This document shows, piece after piece, positions 1 through 7,762 of a stretch of 64,000 bases of DNA. The position numbers and the translations under genes were made by a program. This DNA is from Hyalangium versicolor (GTDB lineage: Bacteria; Myxococcota; Myxococcia; Myxococcales; Myxococcaceae): positions 620,001-684,000 of the forward strand of contig NZ_JAHXBF010000002.1 in the NCBI RefSeq assembly GCF_020103695.1. The letters run 5' to 3'. The notes under the pieces are model-generated. The model worked only from the letters and a program-made list of their open reading frames with translations. It was not told the DNA's origin and did no database searches. Position 1 is the stretch's first letter. Every line of letters begins with the position of its first letter.

Positions 1-173
1 TGCCTCGCGAGCGCATCACCGAGGCCCACCGCCGGCTCTCACGGCTCGAGGCCCGGTTCGCCCATCCGCCCGAGGATCGGGTCGCCACGCTGGGCAATGC
101 CGAGCACCTGGCGCTCGCCACCGGGCTGGCCAGCAGCTTCGCCGGCAAGGATCCCACCGAGGTGGTGGCGTAG
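1..173 (+). CDS. C-terminal end of an unidentified protein (partial)
   Basis: An open frame enters from the left edge and ends with TAG at 171-173. It encodes about 56 residues. The peptide is rich in Ala, Arg, Leu and Glu and looks helical, with a segment reading RITEAHRRLSRLEARF and a tail ending PTEVVA. I do not recognise a family. It is followed after 12 bases by the end of the opposite-strand lipoprotein gene, so the two converge. Codon use is GC-rich like its neighbours, which supports it being real coding sequence rather than a chance frame. Confidence 0.45.
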   Translation, partial: PRERITEAHRRLSRLEARFAHPPEDRVATLGNAEHLALATGLASSFAGKDPTEVVA

Positions 174-184
174 CGCTGCCAGCG

Positions 185-562
185 TCACTGTTCCGGGCTG
201 TGCTCGTAACCCGCGGACCCGCTGCCGCCGTACCCCGACAGCGAGGGAGATTCCGGCGCGGGCCGGCCCGTCACATCCAGCATGCGGGACTTGCCGAAGG
301 CACCCGCCTTCTCGGGCGTGCGCGGATCGATGCTCGAGCCGAGGTCGCGGATGGTGCCGTTGTAGCCCCGGTCCGGCGAGTACTGGAACTTGCTGTAGAA
401 GTCCGGAGGTTTGTGGTGCTCCGCGTTCCCCCAGAATCGCTGAGGCGGATCATCCGGCCGCTTCCCTCCGGTCATCGGAAGGTAGCCACACGCCGAGCTC
501 AACAGGGCCACCGCCGCCAGACCTCCGAACACCTTCCACACTCGAAAGCCGCTCTGCCTCAT
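185..562 (-). CDS. Small predicted lipoprotein
   Basis: Encodes about 125 residues from the ATG at 562. The frame stays open further upstream, but this start puts a short basic N-terminus (MRQSGFRVWK) before a hydrophobic stretch ending in LLSSAC, a good lipobox. The mature protein would therefore be lipid-anchored. The rest is Gly/Pro/Ser-rich with the segments DDPPQRFWGNAEHH and DFYSKFQYSPDRGYNG and no domain I recognise. The C-terminus is low-complexity (GYGGSGSAGYEHSPEQ). It converges with the partial gene at the left edge and lies 128 bases downstream of the histidine kinase on the same strand. Function unknown. Confidence 0.6.
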   Translation of the reverse strand: MRQSGFRVWKVFGGLAAVALLSSACGYLPMTGGKRPDDPPQRFWGNAEHHKPPDFYSKFQYSPDRGYNGTIRDLGSSIDPRTPEKAGAFGKSRMLDVTGRPAPESPSLSGYGGSGSAGYEHSPEQ

Positions 563-690
563 GCCCACTCCCCGAGGGGCACACGAGCCCCTCTCTGCCT
601 CAAGGGATGAGCACCCTTCACCGTCCCCACCACCCACCGAGAGGGGAACGCACCGTGAGTCAGGCTGCTCCCGCAGCGGGCAGGCAGCCT

Positions 691-2079
691 TCAGTGGGGG
701 AGCTCCGGCTTGAGTGGTAGCTCCACCCGGAAGCGGGTCTCCCCCGGCTTCGACACGAGCAGGCGAAGGCGCCCCCCATGCCTGCGCTCGATGATGCGCA
801 GCGCGATGTCCAGTCCCAGCCCCGTGCCCTGCCCCTGAGGCTTGGTGGTGAAGAAGGGCTCCCAGATGCGCGCCTGTACCTCCGGGGGGATGCCAGGGCC
901 ATCATCGGAGATCTCCACGTGCACTTCGTCTCCGCGCCGACAGGTGCTCACCTGGAGGGAGCCTCGGTCCTTCATGGAGTCCAGGGCGTTCTCGATGAGG
1001 TTGGTCCATACCTGGGTGAGCTCGCCACCGTGGGCCCACAGCTTGGGCAGCGAGGTGTCGTAGTCCCGCGTCACCGTCACGGCGCCGCGCAAGCGGTGGG
1101 TGAACATGGCCAGCGTCGCCTCGAGCCCGCTGTGCACATCCACCTCCTGAAGCGCATCCGGATCCATATACGTGTACTGCCGGACGGAGGAGATGAGCGA
1201 GGTGATGCGCTCGGTGCTGGCCTCCACGACGTCCGCGAGCTGCGCCAGCGAGAGCGTGTTCTCGAGCCACCCCAGCCCGGCCTGGAGCGCCGGTCCCTCC
1301 AGCGTGGCTCCGAGTTCCTCCAGGTGCGGCAGGTCCAAGCCCGAGCTCACGAAGATGGACGCGCGTGAGTAGGCCTGCCGCATGCCGTGATCGCCCAGCC
1401 ACTCGAGCAGATCGTCCTCCAGGTCGCTCCGGGCCATCGCATCCATGGTCTGGAGAGGCGCCACGCGGACGGCTTGGAGCAACTCCATGAGCGCCTTGCG
1501 CTGGGACTCCGTGAGGCGGCGATCCTGGGCAAGCGCGCGTTGTTGGGCGGACAGACACTCTTCCCGGAGCTGCTCGGCCGCCCGACGTGCCGCCGCGGCG
1601 GGGTTGTTCAGCTCATGCGCGAGGCTCGCCGCCATGCGCCCCAGCGCGGCCAGCTTCTCCTGCTGACGGATCTGCGCCTCCACGTCCTGGCGCCGCGCCA
1701 CCAGGGTCTGCAGGACGAACTTCGCCAAGGGCGTGTTGTCGGCCACCATGCGCCTGAGGGTGTCCACCCTGAGCTGTAACACCCGCGCCGTCCCCACCGT
1801 GCGAGCGGTGGCAGTGGCGGGTCCTCCTGAGAGGAGGGAGATTTCCCCGACGAACTCTCCGCGCCGGTGGACGGCGAGCAGTTCCTCGTCCTTGTCCGAG
1901 CGCCGGAAGAGACGGACCTCGCCCGCGAGCACGACGAAGATGTCGGCATCCTGCTGGCCCTCGGCGAAGAGGATCTCCCCGGGTGGAAGGGCACGGATGC
2001 GTCCTTCGCGCTTCACCTCTTCGAGCACTTCGGGCGGAGAGGAGGAGAACAGCGTGGTGTCGATAGAGTCCTGCAGCAT
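691..2079 (-). CDS. Cyclic-nucleotide-domain sensor histidine kinase
   Basis: Encodes about 462 residues from the ATG at 2079, where the conserved part begins (MLQDSIDTTLF); the frame is open to 2151. Residues 1-125 form a cNMP-binding (Crp-like) domain with the pattern GEILFAEGQQDADIFVVLAGEV and GEFVGEISLLSGG. An H-box follows with the phospho-acceptor His near residue 155 in LAHELNNP. About 180 helical residues separate it from the ATPase domain, which has the N-box (TNLIENALDSM), G1 box (DDGPGIPPE) and the FFTTKPQGQGTGLGL lid. No membrane segment is seen, so it is probably cytoplasmic. No partner response regulator is adjacent, so it is an orphan kinase. Whether the domain binds cAMP or cGMP cannot be told from sequence. 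Confidence 0.9.
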   Translation of the reverse strand: MLQDSIDTTLFSSSPPEVLEEVKREGRIRALPPGEILFAEGQQDADIFVVLAGEVRLFRRSDKDEELLAVHRRGEFVGEISLLSGGPATATARTVGTARVLQLRVDTLRRMVADNTPLAKFVLQTLVARRQDVEAQIRQQEKLAALGRMAASLAHELNNPAAAARRAAEQLREECLSAQQRALAQDRRLTESQRKALMELLQAVRVAPLQTMDAMARSDLEDDLLEWLGDHGMRQAYSRASIFVSSGLDLPHLEELGATLEGPALQAGLGWLENTLSLAQLADVVEASTERITSLISSVRQYTYMDPDALQEVDVHSGLEATLAMFTHRLRGAVTVTRDYDTSLPKLWAHGGELTQVWTNLIENALDSMKDRGSLQVSTCRRGDEVHVEISDDGPGIPPEVQARIWEPFFTTKPQGQGTGLGLDIALRIIERRHGGRLRLLVSKPGETRFRVELPLKPELPH

Positions 2080-2303
2080 GGTCAGCCCCCGGCAAGCAGC
2101 TCTCTCACGCGCTGTCGCACTCTCATGGTGGTGACTTCCTGGGATCGTCACAGGGGGGAGCAGGCAGGGAGCCGGGCTCGCGGCGATCCGTTCGCTTCTT
2201 CGAGCGGCCGTGCAGACAGGCAGCCACGCGGAGTGTCTCGTGACTAACTCTTGAGATCAGGGTGCACGCAGTGAGAGACCGTGCGCGCCCAGGAGCGATG
2301 GCC

Positions 2304-2621
2304 ATGCGCAACATCCCCGAGTGCACCCATCTGGACGCCCTGACGGAAGTGACACCGCGTACGCGGCAAGGCTGCGAGGAGTGCCTGCGCAGTGGAGGGC
2401 GCTGGGTCCACCTGCGGATGTGCCTCCTATGTGGCCACGTGGGGTGTTGCGACTCCTCGCCTCAGAGGCACGCGACCGAGCACTTCCAGCAGACTGGACA
2501 TCCTCTCATGCGCTCCATGGAGCCAGGGGAGGACTGGGGCTGGTGCTACGTGGACCAGGTGGAGTTGGAGGGCTCGGAGCTGCGGTTCTCCTCCGCGCCT
2601 GCTCCGGCGCCTGGACTGTGA
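2304..2621 (+). CDS. UBP-type zinc finger protein
   Basis: Encodes about 105 residues. AGGAG at 2291-2295 lies 8 bases before the ATG at 2304; ATGs at 2298 and 2262 are also in frame. Almost the whole protein is a ZnF-UBP domain: a CTHLDALTEVTPRT start, CEEC knuckle, the WVHLRMCLLCGHVGCCDSS core, then HATEHFQQTGHPLMRS and an aromatic motif (DWGWCYVD). In eukaryotes this domain in deubiquitinases and HDAC6 binds the free C-terminal Gly-Gly of ubiquitin. Stand-alone bacterial versions are known but poorly characterised. The short C-terminal tail is Ala/Pro-rich. It converges with the oxygenase-WD40 gene, 18 bases away. Confidence 0.88.
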   Translation: MRNIPECTHLDALTEVTPRTRQGCEECLRSGGRWVHLRMCLLCGHVGCCDSSPQRHATEHFQQTGHPLMRSMEPGEDWGWCYVDQVELEGSELRFSSAPAPAPGL

Positions 2622-2639
2622 AGCCGGCGCGCGAACGGC

Positions 2640-4145
2640 TCAGTGCGCGTCTGGCTCGACGTTCCACAAGCGAACGGTTGTGTCGTAGGAGGCACTCGCA
2701 AGCCGGCCTTCGGGCAGCGCCGCCAGGCTGCGAACGAAGCCCTCGTGTTGGTAGGAGGCAGAGCAGGTGAAGTCCGGGAGGCGGGTGATGTGGATGCCGT
2801 CGTCCTCGCCTCCGCTGGCCACCCGGCCATCGCGCAGCGGAGTGATGGCGCAGACGGATCCTGTATGCACGCGATGGGTGACCCGAGCGTGGAGGGTGAG
2901 CTGGGGCATTGAGGTGAGGAGCCACTCCGTGAGCTCGCCTGTGGCTTGACCGGAGATGAGCGTCTCGGAGGACGCGGCAGTGAGCGCGCGAACCGGCGCA
3001 CCGACCTGGGTGGGGGCTGCGGCTTCACGGTGACTCGCGGTGTGCCACAAGCGGACGGTTCCGTCCTCGGAGGCGGATGCGAGCAGAGCTGAACCGAGCG
3101 GGATGACAGCCCAGACCCAACCGGTGTGCCCATGCAGAGCGCCCTGGGGACCACCTTCGGGAGACCACAAGCGGATGACTCGATCGGCGCCACCACTCGC
3201 CATGCCTCCATCGGGGAGCGGCGCAAGGCAAAGGACGGCTCCCTCGTGGCATCCGATGATGCGAGAGCCTCCACCTTCCCAGAGGCGCACCGTGCGATCC
3301 CGAGAGGCACTCCACAGTCGGCCCCGAGCATCTTCCGCCAGAGCGACAACGGAAGCCGTGTGGCCCGTGAGCACGGCCACGGACCGCCACGTGCCCCCCG
3401 AGCAGCGCCATAACCGGATGGTTCCATCGCGAGAGGCCGTGGCCAGGCTCCCATCGCGGCGGGCCAGCACACTCCAAACATAGCCTTGGTGGCCTGTGAG
3501 CACTTTCGCGGAGTCCTCGTGCGCGAGGGTCTCGCGCGCATAGAGGACATCGGTGCGCATGACGTACTTGGTGCCCGAAGAGACGGCTTCTCCGTCGTGC
3601 CAGAGTTCGTGGTCGAAGACGATCAGGGTGCCAGCTTCGGGCCTCACCACTCCCAGCAGCTCTGAACCTTCGGAGCGCTCGGCATAGTAACGGGTGGCTC
3701 CGCCGGAGAACTCCGAGCGGTCGTTGAGGTAGAGCATGCACGTCAGGTGTGAGCGCACCTCAGGACCGGTCGCATGGGCACCATCACGGTGGATGCAGAA
3801 GCGCTGGCCTCCGCGATAGCGGCAGTAGCGGAAGCGCGGATTGAGGCCATGCAGGCGCCAGGCTGCTCCCGAGGAATCCACGATGCGCTCGGGCAGGAAC
3901 GCACGGATCCGAGCGAAGACAGCTTCGGCCAGAGTCGCGTCATCACGAACCAGCCGATCGTTGTCGCGGTAGGAGGGCGGGTAGTCGCCACCCGTGGCGC
4001 GGAAACCCGTGCCTTCCGCTTCCTGGATGATCCGCGCGCACTCCTCTCGGGAGAAGACGCCGCGTAGCAGGAAGCACGGCAGGTCTGTCCGGACGCTTGC
4101 TACCTCACGCACCACCGCTGCGGTGTCCGCCAAACTTGGTTGCAT
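2640..4145 (-). CDS. 2OG-Fe(II) oxygenase fused to seven-repeat WD40 propeller
   Basis: Encodes about 501 residues from the ATG at 4145. Residues 15-205 form a prolyl-4-hydroxylase-type 2-oxoglutarate/Fe(II) dioxygenase. The iron ligands are visible as His119-x-Asp121 (in RFCIHRDGAH) and distal His183 (in ELWHDGEAV), with Arg197 (KYVMRTDVLY) to bind 2-oxoglutarate. Residues 215-501 carry seven WD40 repeats; typical blades read LTGHQGYVWSVL and ASASEDGTVRLW, and repeats 5 and 6 are degenerate. Seven blades would close one propeller, likely a protein-binding platform that directs hydroxylation. No signal peptide, so cytoplasmic. The substrate is unknown. The gene is monocistronic, with 146 bases between it and bcp upstream. 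Confidence 0.9.
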   Translation of the reverse strand: MQPSLADTAAVVREVASVRTDLPCFLLRGVFSREECARIIQEAEGTGFRATGGDYPPSYRDNDRLVRDDATLAEAVFARIRAFLPERIVDSSGAAWRLHGLNPRFRYCRYRGGQRFCIHRDGAHATGPEVRSHLTCMLYLNDRSEFSGGATRYYAERSEGSELLGVVRPEAGTLIVFDHELWHDGEAVSSGTKYVMRTDVLYARETLAHEDSAKVLTGHQGYVWSVLARRDGSLATASRDGTIRLWRCSGGTWRSVAVLTGHTASVVALAEDARGRLWSASRDRTVRLWEGGGSRIIGCHEGAVLCLAPLPDGGMASGGADRVIRLWSPEGGPQGALHGHTGWVWAVIPLGSALLASASEDGTVRLWHTASHREAAAPTQVGAPVRALTAASSETLISGQATGELTEWLLTSMPQLTLHARVTHRVHTGSVCAITPLRDGRVASGGEDDGIHITRLPDFTCSASYQHEGFVRSLAALPEGRLASASYDTTVRLWNVEPDAH

Positions 4146-4291
4146 GACCAAAATATGACACCGCAGAAGCTCACTCGCAAGCCACACCCCTCCCCACACG
4201 CCAGATCACAGCCCAGCGTCCAAGCCATCTCAAACTGTCATGGAGGTGCAGCCCTCTGCTCGACACACAAGCAGAGGTGAATACGAAGGGC

Positions 4292-4894
4292 TCAGCTCCG
4301 CCGGGTCGTGGCCTTCTTCGCGGGGGCCTTCTTCGCCACAGGCTTCTTCTCAGGCGCGCTCTTGGCCGCAGCCTTCTTCGCCGCCACCTTCTTCGCCGGG
4401 GCAGGCGCCGCCTCGGACTCGGGGGCCGAGCCGCCCTTCAGCACAGAGAGCACATCCTCCACGTGGCCAGCCACCTTCACCTTGGGCCACACGTGCTTCA
4501 ACTTCCCCTGCGGATCAATGAGGAACGTGGAACGGATGATGCCCATGTACTTGCGGCCGTAGTTCGACTTCTCGCCCCACGCACCGTACGCCTCCGCCAC
4601 CTTGTGCTCCGTGTCCGTCAGCAGCGGGAACGGCAGGCTGAACTTCGTGGCGAACTTCTGGTGGCTCTTCGCATCGTCCGGAGACACCCCCAACACCACC
4701 GCTCCCGCCTTCTCCAGCGCCGAGTGCTCGTCGCGGAAGTTGCACGCCTCCACCGTACACCCCGGGGTGTCGTCCTTCGGATAGAAGTAGAGGACGACGT
4801 TCTTCCCCGCGAACTGCGAGAGCGACACCGTCCGCCCGGAGTGGTCCTGAAGCTGGAAGTCGGGCGCCTGACTGCCTGTTTGAGGGTTGGGCAT
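4292..4894 (-). CDS. bcp: Thioredoxin-dependent peroxiredoxin (Bcp/PrxQ) with Lys/Ala-rich tail
   Basis: Encodes 200 residues. Residues 1-152 are a BCP/PrxQ peroxiredoxin that reduces hydrogen peroxide and organic hydroperoxides. Peroxidatic Cys46 and resolving Cys51 are both present in [15 protein letters not shown], the atypical 2-Cys arrangement, and the [13 protein letters not shown] strand near the end is typical. Family members usually stop at about 155 residues. Here about 45 residues follow that are nearly all Ala, Lys and Pro in AKK/PAKK units and end in TTRRS, resembling histone H1 or the tails of bacterial nucleoid proteins. That suggests DNA association, which is an inference. The start at 4894 matches the usual BCP N-terminus. 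Confidence 0.93.
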   Translation of the reverse strand: MPNPQTGSQAPDFQLQDHSGRTVSLSQFAGKNVVLYFYPKDDTPGCTVEACNFRDEHSALEKAGAVVLGVSPDDAKSHQKFATKFSLPFPLLTDTEHKVAEAYGAWGEKSNYGRKYMGIIRSTFLIDPQGKLKHVWPKVKVAGHVEDVLSVLKGGSAPESEAAPAPAKKVAAKKAAAKSAPEKKPVAKKAPAKKATTRRS

Positions 4895-4978
4895 GCGCCT
4901 CTGCTAACTCCAGGACTCCACCCACGCAAGCACTACTTTACAGGTTGCCTCCGCCACTGCCTCCCCAAGCTGCGCCCC

Positions 4979-5479
4979 TCAGGGCCCCGCGTCGCCCGGG
5001 CCGTGCTCATCGCCCCCCTCACCGGCGGGGTGCGACGTCGCCTCCAGACGGACCAGCTTCTCCCGGCAGGCATCGAGCGATTTCCGCACCTGCTCGCGCC
5101 GCGCCTCCGTCGCCCGCCCCAGCTCTCTCGCGAGCTTCTCGCACTCGGCGCGCTGAGTCACCACCTCCTCCCGGCCCTCCCCTATCTCCCCCGGGGTCGC
5201 CAGCGGCCGGGGCGGCAGAGGGCTGCGCAGTCCCCGGACAGCGGCCAGCCGCCGGTCCGCCTCGGCCCAAGCCTTCGAGTCCCTCGGAATGGCCTCGAAG
5301 GCGGCAATCACCTCATCCCAGGCCGGGTCCGTGGGCGGAACCCCCCGCTGGATGAGGTCCGAGTACCGGGCCTCGGCCTTGGCAAGCTGCTCCGGCCCCT
5401 TGTCACAGCCCGGAAACACCAGCAACCCCAGCAGGCACCCCAGGGCGGCCCACCGTCGCTGCCAAGAATTGGAAACCAT
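4979..5479 (-). CDS. Predicted lipoprotein with coiled-coil C-terminus
   Basis: Encodes about 166 residues from the ATG at 5479, which follows a GGGAG motif; in-frame ATGs also lie at 5491 and 5506. A short basic N-terminus (SWQRRW) and hydrophobic segment end in LLVFPGC, a plausible lipobox. The mature part is charged and helical, with heptad-like Glu/Arg/Leu spacing in EKLARELGRATEARREQVRKS, and ends in an acidic Gly-rich tail. I do not recognise a family. The gene is divergent from the Ni/Co-transporter-like gene, whose start lies about 50 bases away, so the two may share a promoter region. Confidence 0.6.
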   Translation of the reverse strand: MVSNSWQRRWAALGCLLGLLVFPGCDKGPEQLAKAEARYSDLIQRGVPPTDPAWDEVIAAFEAIPRDSKAWAEADRRLAAVRGLRSPLPPRPLATPGEIGEGREEVVTQRAECEKLARELGRATEARREQVRKSLDACREKLVRLEATSHPAGEGGDEHGPGDAGP

Positions 5480-5531
5480 GGTCTCTCCCATGCTGGCCAC
5501 GCGCACTCCATGCGGCTAGGGTGCATGACCC

Positions 5532-6173
5532 GTGTCTCCCGTCTTCTTCGCACTCCTCGTCGGTCTCGGCCAGGGCCTGCTCCATGCGGTGGGCCCCGAC
5601 CACTGTGCCGCCATGGCCACGCTCAACACCCTGGGCGAGGGCCGGCGCCGAGCCGCGTTGCTGACGGCGCTGCGCTTCGCCTGTGGGCATGCCGCCGTGC
5701 TGGGAGCGTTTGCCGCGGTCTGCCTGCTGCTCGGCGTGGGCCTGTCCGAGGCCTTCGAGCGCTGGGCTGAAGTCTTTGGTGGAGGCGTGCTCGTGGCGTT
5801 GGCCATCACCGCGCTGCTCTTCCCCAACAGCCTGCGCCACGGCCACCCGCACCTGCCGGGCCACACCGAGGATCCCCACTCGCACGCCCACGCCTCGGTG
5901 AGCACCGCCGCCGGAGCCCTCATGGCCGTCAGCGGCGTGCGCTCGCTGCTGCTGGCGCTGCCCCCGCTGCTCATGGGCGGCAGCATGAGCCTGGCCGCCT
6001 GGAGCTACCTGCCTGGCTTCGCGCTGGGCATCCTCCTGGGCATGGGCGCCGTCGGCCTGCTCTTCGCCGAGGGCATGTCCCGCCTGGGCTCCAGGCTGGC
6101 CACGTGGGTGCACCGCGCCGTGGCGCTGTCCTCCGGAGCCCTCGGCGTCTTCTGGATCGGCTCGCGGCTGTAG
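5532..6173 (+). CDS. Nickel/cobalt-transporter-like membrane protein
   Basis: Encodes 213 residues from a GTG start. Six hydrophobic helices are predicted. Helix 1 carries His18-AVGP-Asp23-His24, which fits the HX4DH signature of the NiCoT family and of the wider RcnA/HupE/SulP-linked exporters. A His-rich cytoplasmic loop (HGHPHLPGHTEDPHSHAHAS) follows helix 3, typical of metal-handling members. The likely role is nickel or cobalt transport across the inner membrane. Direction cannot be fixed from sequence. Proteins of similar build are often annotated simply as high-affinity nickel transporters or sulfite exporters. No nickel enzyme genes are nearby. Confidence 0.75.
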   Translation: MSPVFFALLVGLGQGLLHAVGPDHCAAMATLNTLGEGRRRAALLTALRFACGHAAVLGAFAAVCLLLGVGLSEAFERWAEVFGGGVLVALAITALLFPNSLRHGHPHLPGHTEDPHSHAHASVSTAAGALMAVSGVRSLLLALPPLLMGGSMSLAAWSYLPGFALGILLGMGAVGLLFAEGMSRLGSRLATWVHRAVALSSGALGVFWIGSRL

Positions 6174-6224
6174 GGCCAGGCCAGCTTCCCTGGAACGGGG
6201 GCAATGCCTACCCTTGAGCGCGGT

Positions 6225-6788
6225 ATGAGTGACACGAATCGAGCCATCATCGAGAGGCTGGAGACGCGTTTCCGGCGAGTGACCGAGCTGCTCTACGACA
6301 CTCGCGTCCCGGCCCACGTCCTGGATGAGGAGGTGCTCCCCTTCATCGCCGAGGACATCGTCTTCACCGATCCCTGGCAACGAGGCGGGAGCCGCAAGGA
6401 CTACCGGCTGGGGGTGTTCGGCTTCCACGCCATGTTCGCGTTCGACTTCGACATCACCCAGCTCAACGTCCAGTTGGAGCCGGGCCTGCAGAAGAGCCGC
6501 GCCATCGTCGATGGGGTGATGAACCTCAAGCAACTGCGCTGGCTGTACACCTATCCGCTCCGGACGATCCTCGTCTACGACTTCACCCTGGAGAGCCCAC
6601 CCACTCCGGGCCAGGACATCCGGCCGCTCATCCATGCCCACGAGGAGATGTGGAGCTTCGGAGACATGATCGCGGCCGTGCCGGGCGTGAGCTGGCTCTA
6701 CAAGCACTTCCGCAAGGGCTTCAGCCAAGGCTTCCTCGCGGCCTCGTCGCTGGCCTGCCGGGTCCGAGGTGTCCCGCTCGGTTCCTGA
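6225..6788 (+). CDS. NTF2/SnoaL-like domain protein
   Basis: Encodes about 187 residues from the ATG at 6225 (MSDTNRAIIERLETRF); an upstream ATG at 6204 is in frame. The pattern of an N-terminal helix pair, PFIAEDIVFTDPWQ, then alternating strands with a conserved HEEMWSFGDM near residue 150 resembles the cone-shaped NTF2-like fold of SnoaL-type proteins and of uncharacterised lipid-associated DUFs in plants and algae. No catalytic residues can be assigned. There is no signal peptide. It sits 51 bases after the Ni/Co-like gene and 104 bases before the VOC protein on the same strand, so co-transcription is possible but not evident. Confidence 0.5.
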   Translation: MSDTNRAIIERLETRFRRVTELLYDTRVPAHVLDEEVLPFIAEDIVFTDPWQRGGSRKDYRLGVFGFHAMFAFDFDITQLNVQLEPGLQKSRAIVDGVMNLKQLRWLYTYPLRTILVYDFTLESPPTPGQDIRPLIHAHEEMWSFGDMIAAVPGVSWLYKHFRKGFSQGFLAASSLACRVRGVPLGS

Positions 6789-6892
6789 CAGTTCATTGCC
6801 CTGGGGGACTACCTGGAAGGTCATCCAGAACGTTCCCAACGTTGTGGGCGATCTGCTAGGGTCCCGCGCCTCTCGAAGGACGGGGGTGCACC

Positions 6893-7663
6893 ATGCCGCT
6901 CAAGAAGGGCCGCTTCGTTTGGTACGACCTGATGACGACCGACGCCGCCGCAGCCAAGGCGTTCTACACGGAGATCATCGGGTGGAAGACGCAGAGATGG
7001 GAGCAGGCCGGCTATGAGATGTGGGCCGTCGGCGAGCAGACCGTGGGCGGCATGATGGCGCTGCCCGACGAGGCGAAAAAAATGGGCGCTCGCCCGCACT
7101 GGCTGGCGTACATCGAGACCGACGACGTCGACGCCACGGTGAAGAAGGCCGAGCAGCTCGGGGGCAAGGTCCACCACCCTCCCACGGACATTCCGACCGT
7201 GGGCCGCTTCGCGACCCTCGCGGATCCGCAGGGCGCCTCCTTCGCCGTGTTCAAGCCCACGGAATCGGGACCCGACGCGCCGCAAAAAGCGGGCTTCTTC
7301 AGTTGGCACGAGCTCTACACCACCGACTACAAGGCCGCGTGGAAGTTCTACTCGGAGCTCTTTGGCTGGAAGAACACCCGCTCCATGGACATGGGCGAGG
7401 ACATGGGCGAGTACTGGATGTACGGGCTCGACTCCCAGAACTCGATGGGCGGCATGTCGAACGTCGCCAAGCAGCAGAACACGCCGCCGTACTGGCTGTA
7501 CTACGTGACCGTCGATGACATCGACGCCACCGTGGCGCGCATCCAGAAGCGCGGCGGGAAGTTGCTGAACGGGCCCATGGAGGTGCCGGGCGGCGACAGG
7601 ATCGCCCAGTGCATGGATCCGCAGGGCGCCATGTTCGCAGTCCACATGCCGGCCCGGAAGTAG
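6893..7663 (+). CDS. VOC family protein with two glyoxalase-like domains
   Basis: Encodes 256 residues. Two tandem vicinal-oxygen-chelate modules are visible. The first begins GRFVWYDLMTTD with FYTEIIGWK, the second begins AGFFSWHELYTTD with FYSELFGWK. Each ends in a metal-fold strand such as LADPQGASFAVFK and CMDPQGAMFAVHM. The arrangement matches the mycobacterial CFP32-type proteins and many proteins annotated as glyoxalase/bleomycin-resistance family. Substrate and metal are unknown. The ATG at 6893 begins right at the conserved N-terminus. A strong inverted repeat lies 16 bases after the stop and may end its transcript. Confidence 0.88.
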   Translation: MPLKKGRFVWYDLMTTDAAAAKAFYTEIIGWKTQRWEQAGYEMWAVGEQTVGGMMALPDEAKKMGARPHWLAYIETDDVDATVKKAEQLGGKVHHPPTDIPTVGRFATLADPQGASFAVFKPTESGPDAPQKAGFFSWHELYTTDYKAAWKFYSELFGWKNTRSMDMGEDMGEYWMYGLDSQNSMGGMSNVAKQQNTPPYWLYYVTVDDIDATVARIQKRGGKLLNGPMEVPGGDRIAQCMDPQGAMFAVHMPARK

Positions 7664-7679
7664 CCACACCGGAGTTGAT

Positions 7680-7718
7680 GCGCCGGTCTCGAGCCCTCAT
7701 GAGAGCCCAGACCGGCGC
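7680..7718. terminator. Perfect 10-bp inverted repeat between VOC gene and NLR-like gene
   Basis: GCGCCGGTCT at 7680-7689 is the exact reverse complement of AGACCGGCGC at 7709-7718, giving a GC-rich stem of 10 bp with a 19-base loop. The loop holds a small palindrome, CTCATGAG. There is no T-run on either side, so this is not a classical intrinsic terminator. It could still end the VOC transcript, insulate the downstream gene, or serve as a regulator site. Position fits either role: 17 bases after the VOC stop and 45 bases before the NLR-like start. Confidence 0.45.
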
Positions 7719-7746
7719 CATCCTGTGGAGGCGACAAGTGCTCTGC

Positions 7747-7752
7747 TACACT
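7747..7752 (+). promoter_or_regulatory. Possible -10 element (TACACT) just upstream of the NLR-like gene
   Basis: TACACT matches four of six positions of TATAAT and lies 11 bases before the ATG at 7763. No convincing -35 box is seen at the right spacing, and no Shine-Dalgarno sequence lies before the ATG. If the call is right, transcription would start within a few bases of the ATG, giving a nearly leaderless mRNA. This is weak evidence. Confidence 0.2.
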
Positions 7753-7762
7753 GGTCCGCGTC

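Noticed and set aside
4277..5770. 497-residue open frame on the + strand over bcp and the lipoprotein gene
   Set aside because: It is Arg-, Leu- and His-rich without motifs and overlaps confirmed genes throughout.
5403..6839. 478-residue open frame opposite the Ni/Co-like and NTF2-like genes
   Set aside because: The peptide is low-complexity, with high Gln, His and Glu content of the kind found in shadow frames. Real genes occupy both halves on the other strand.
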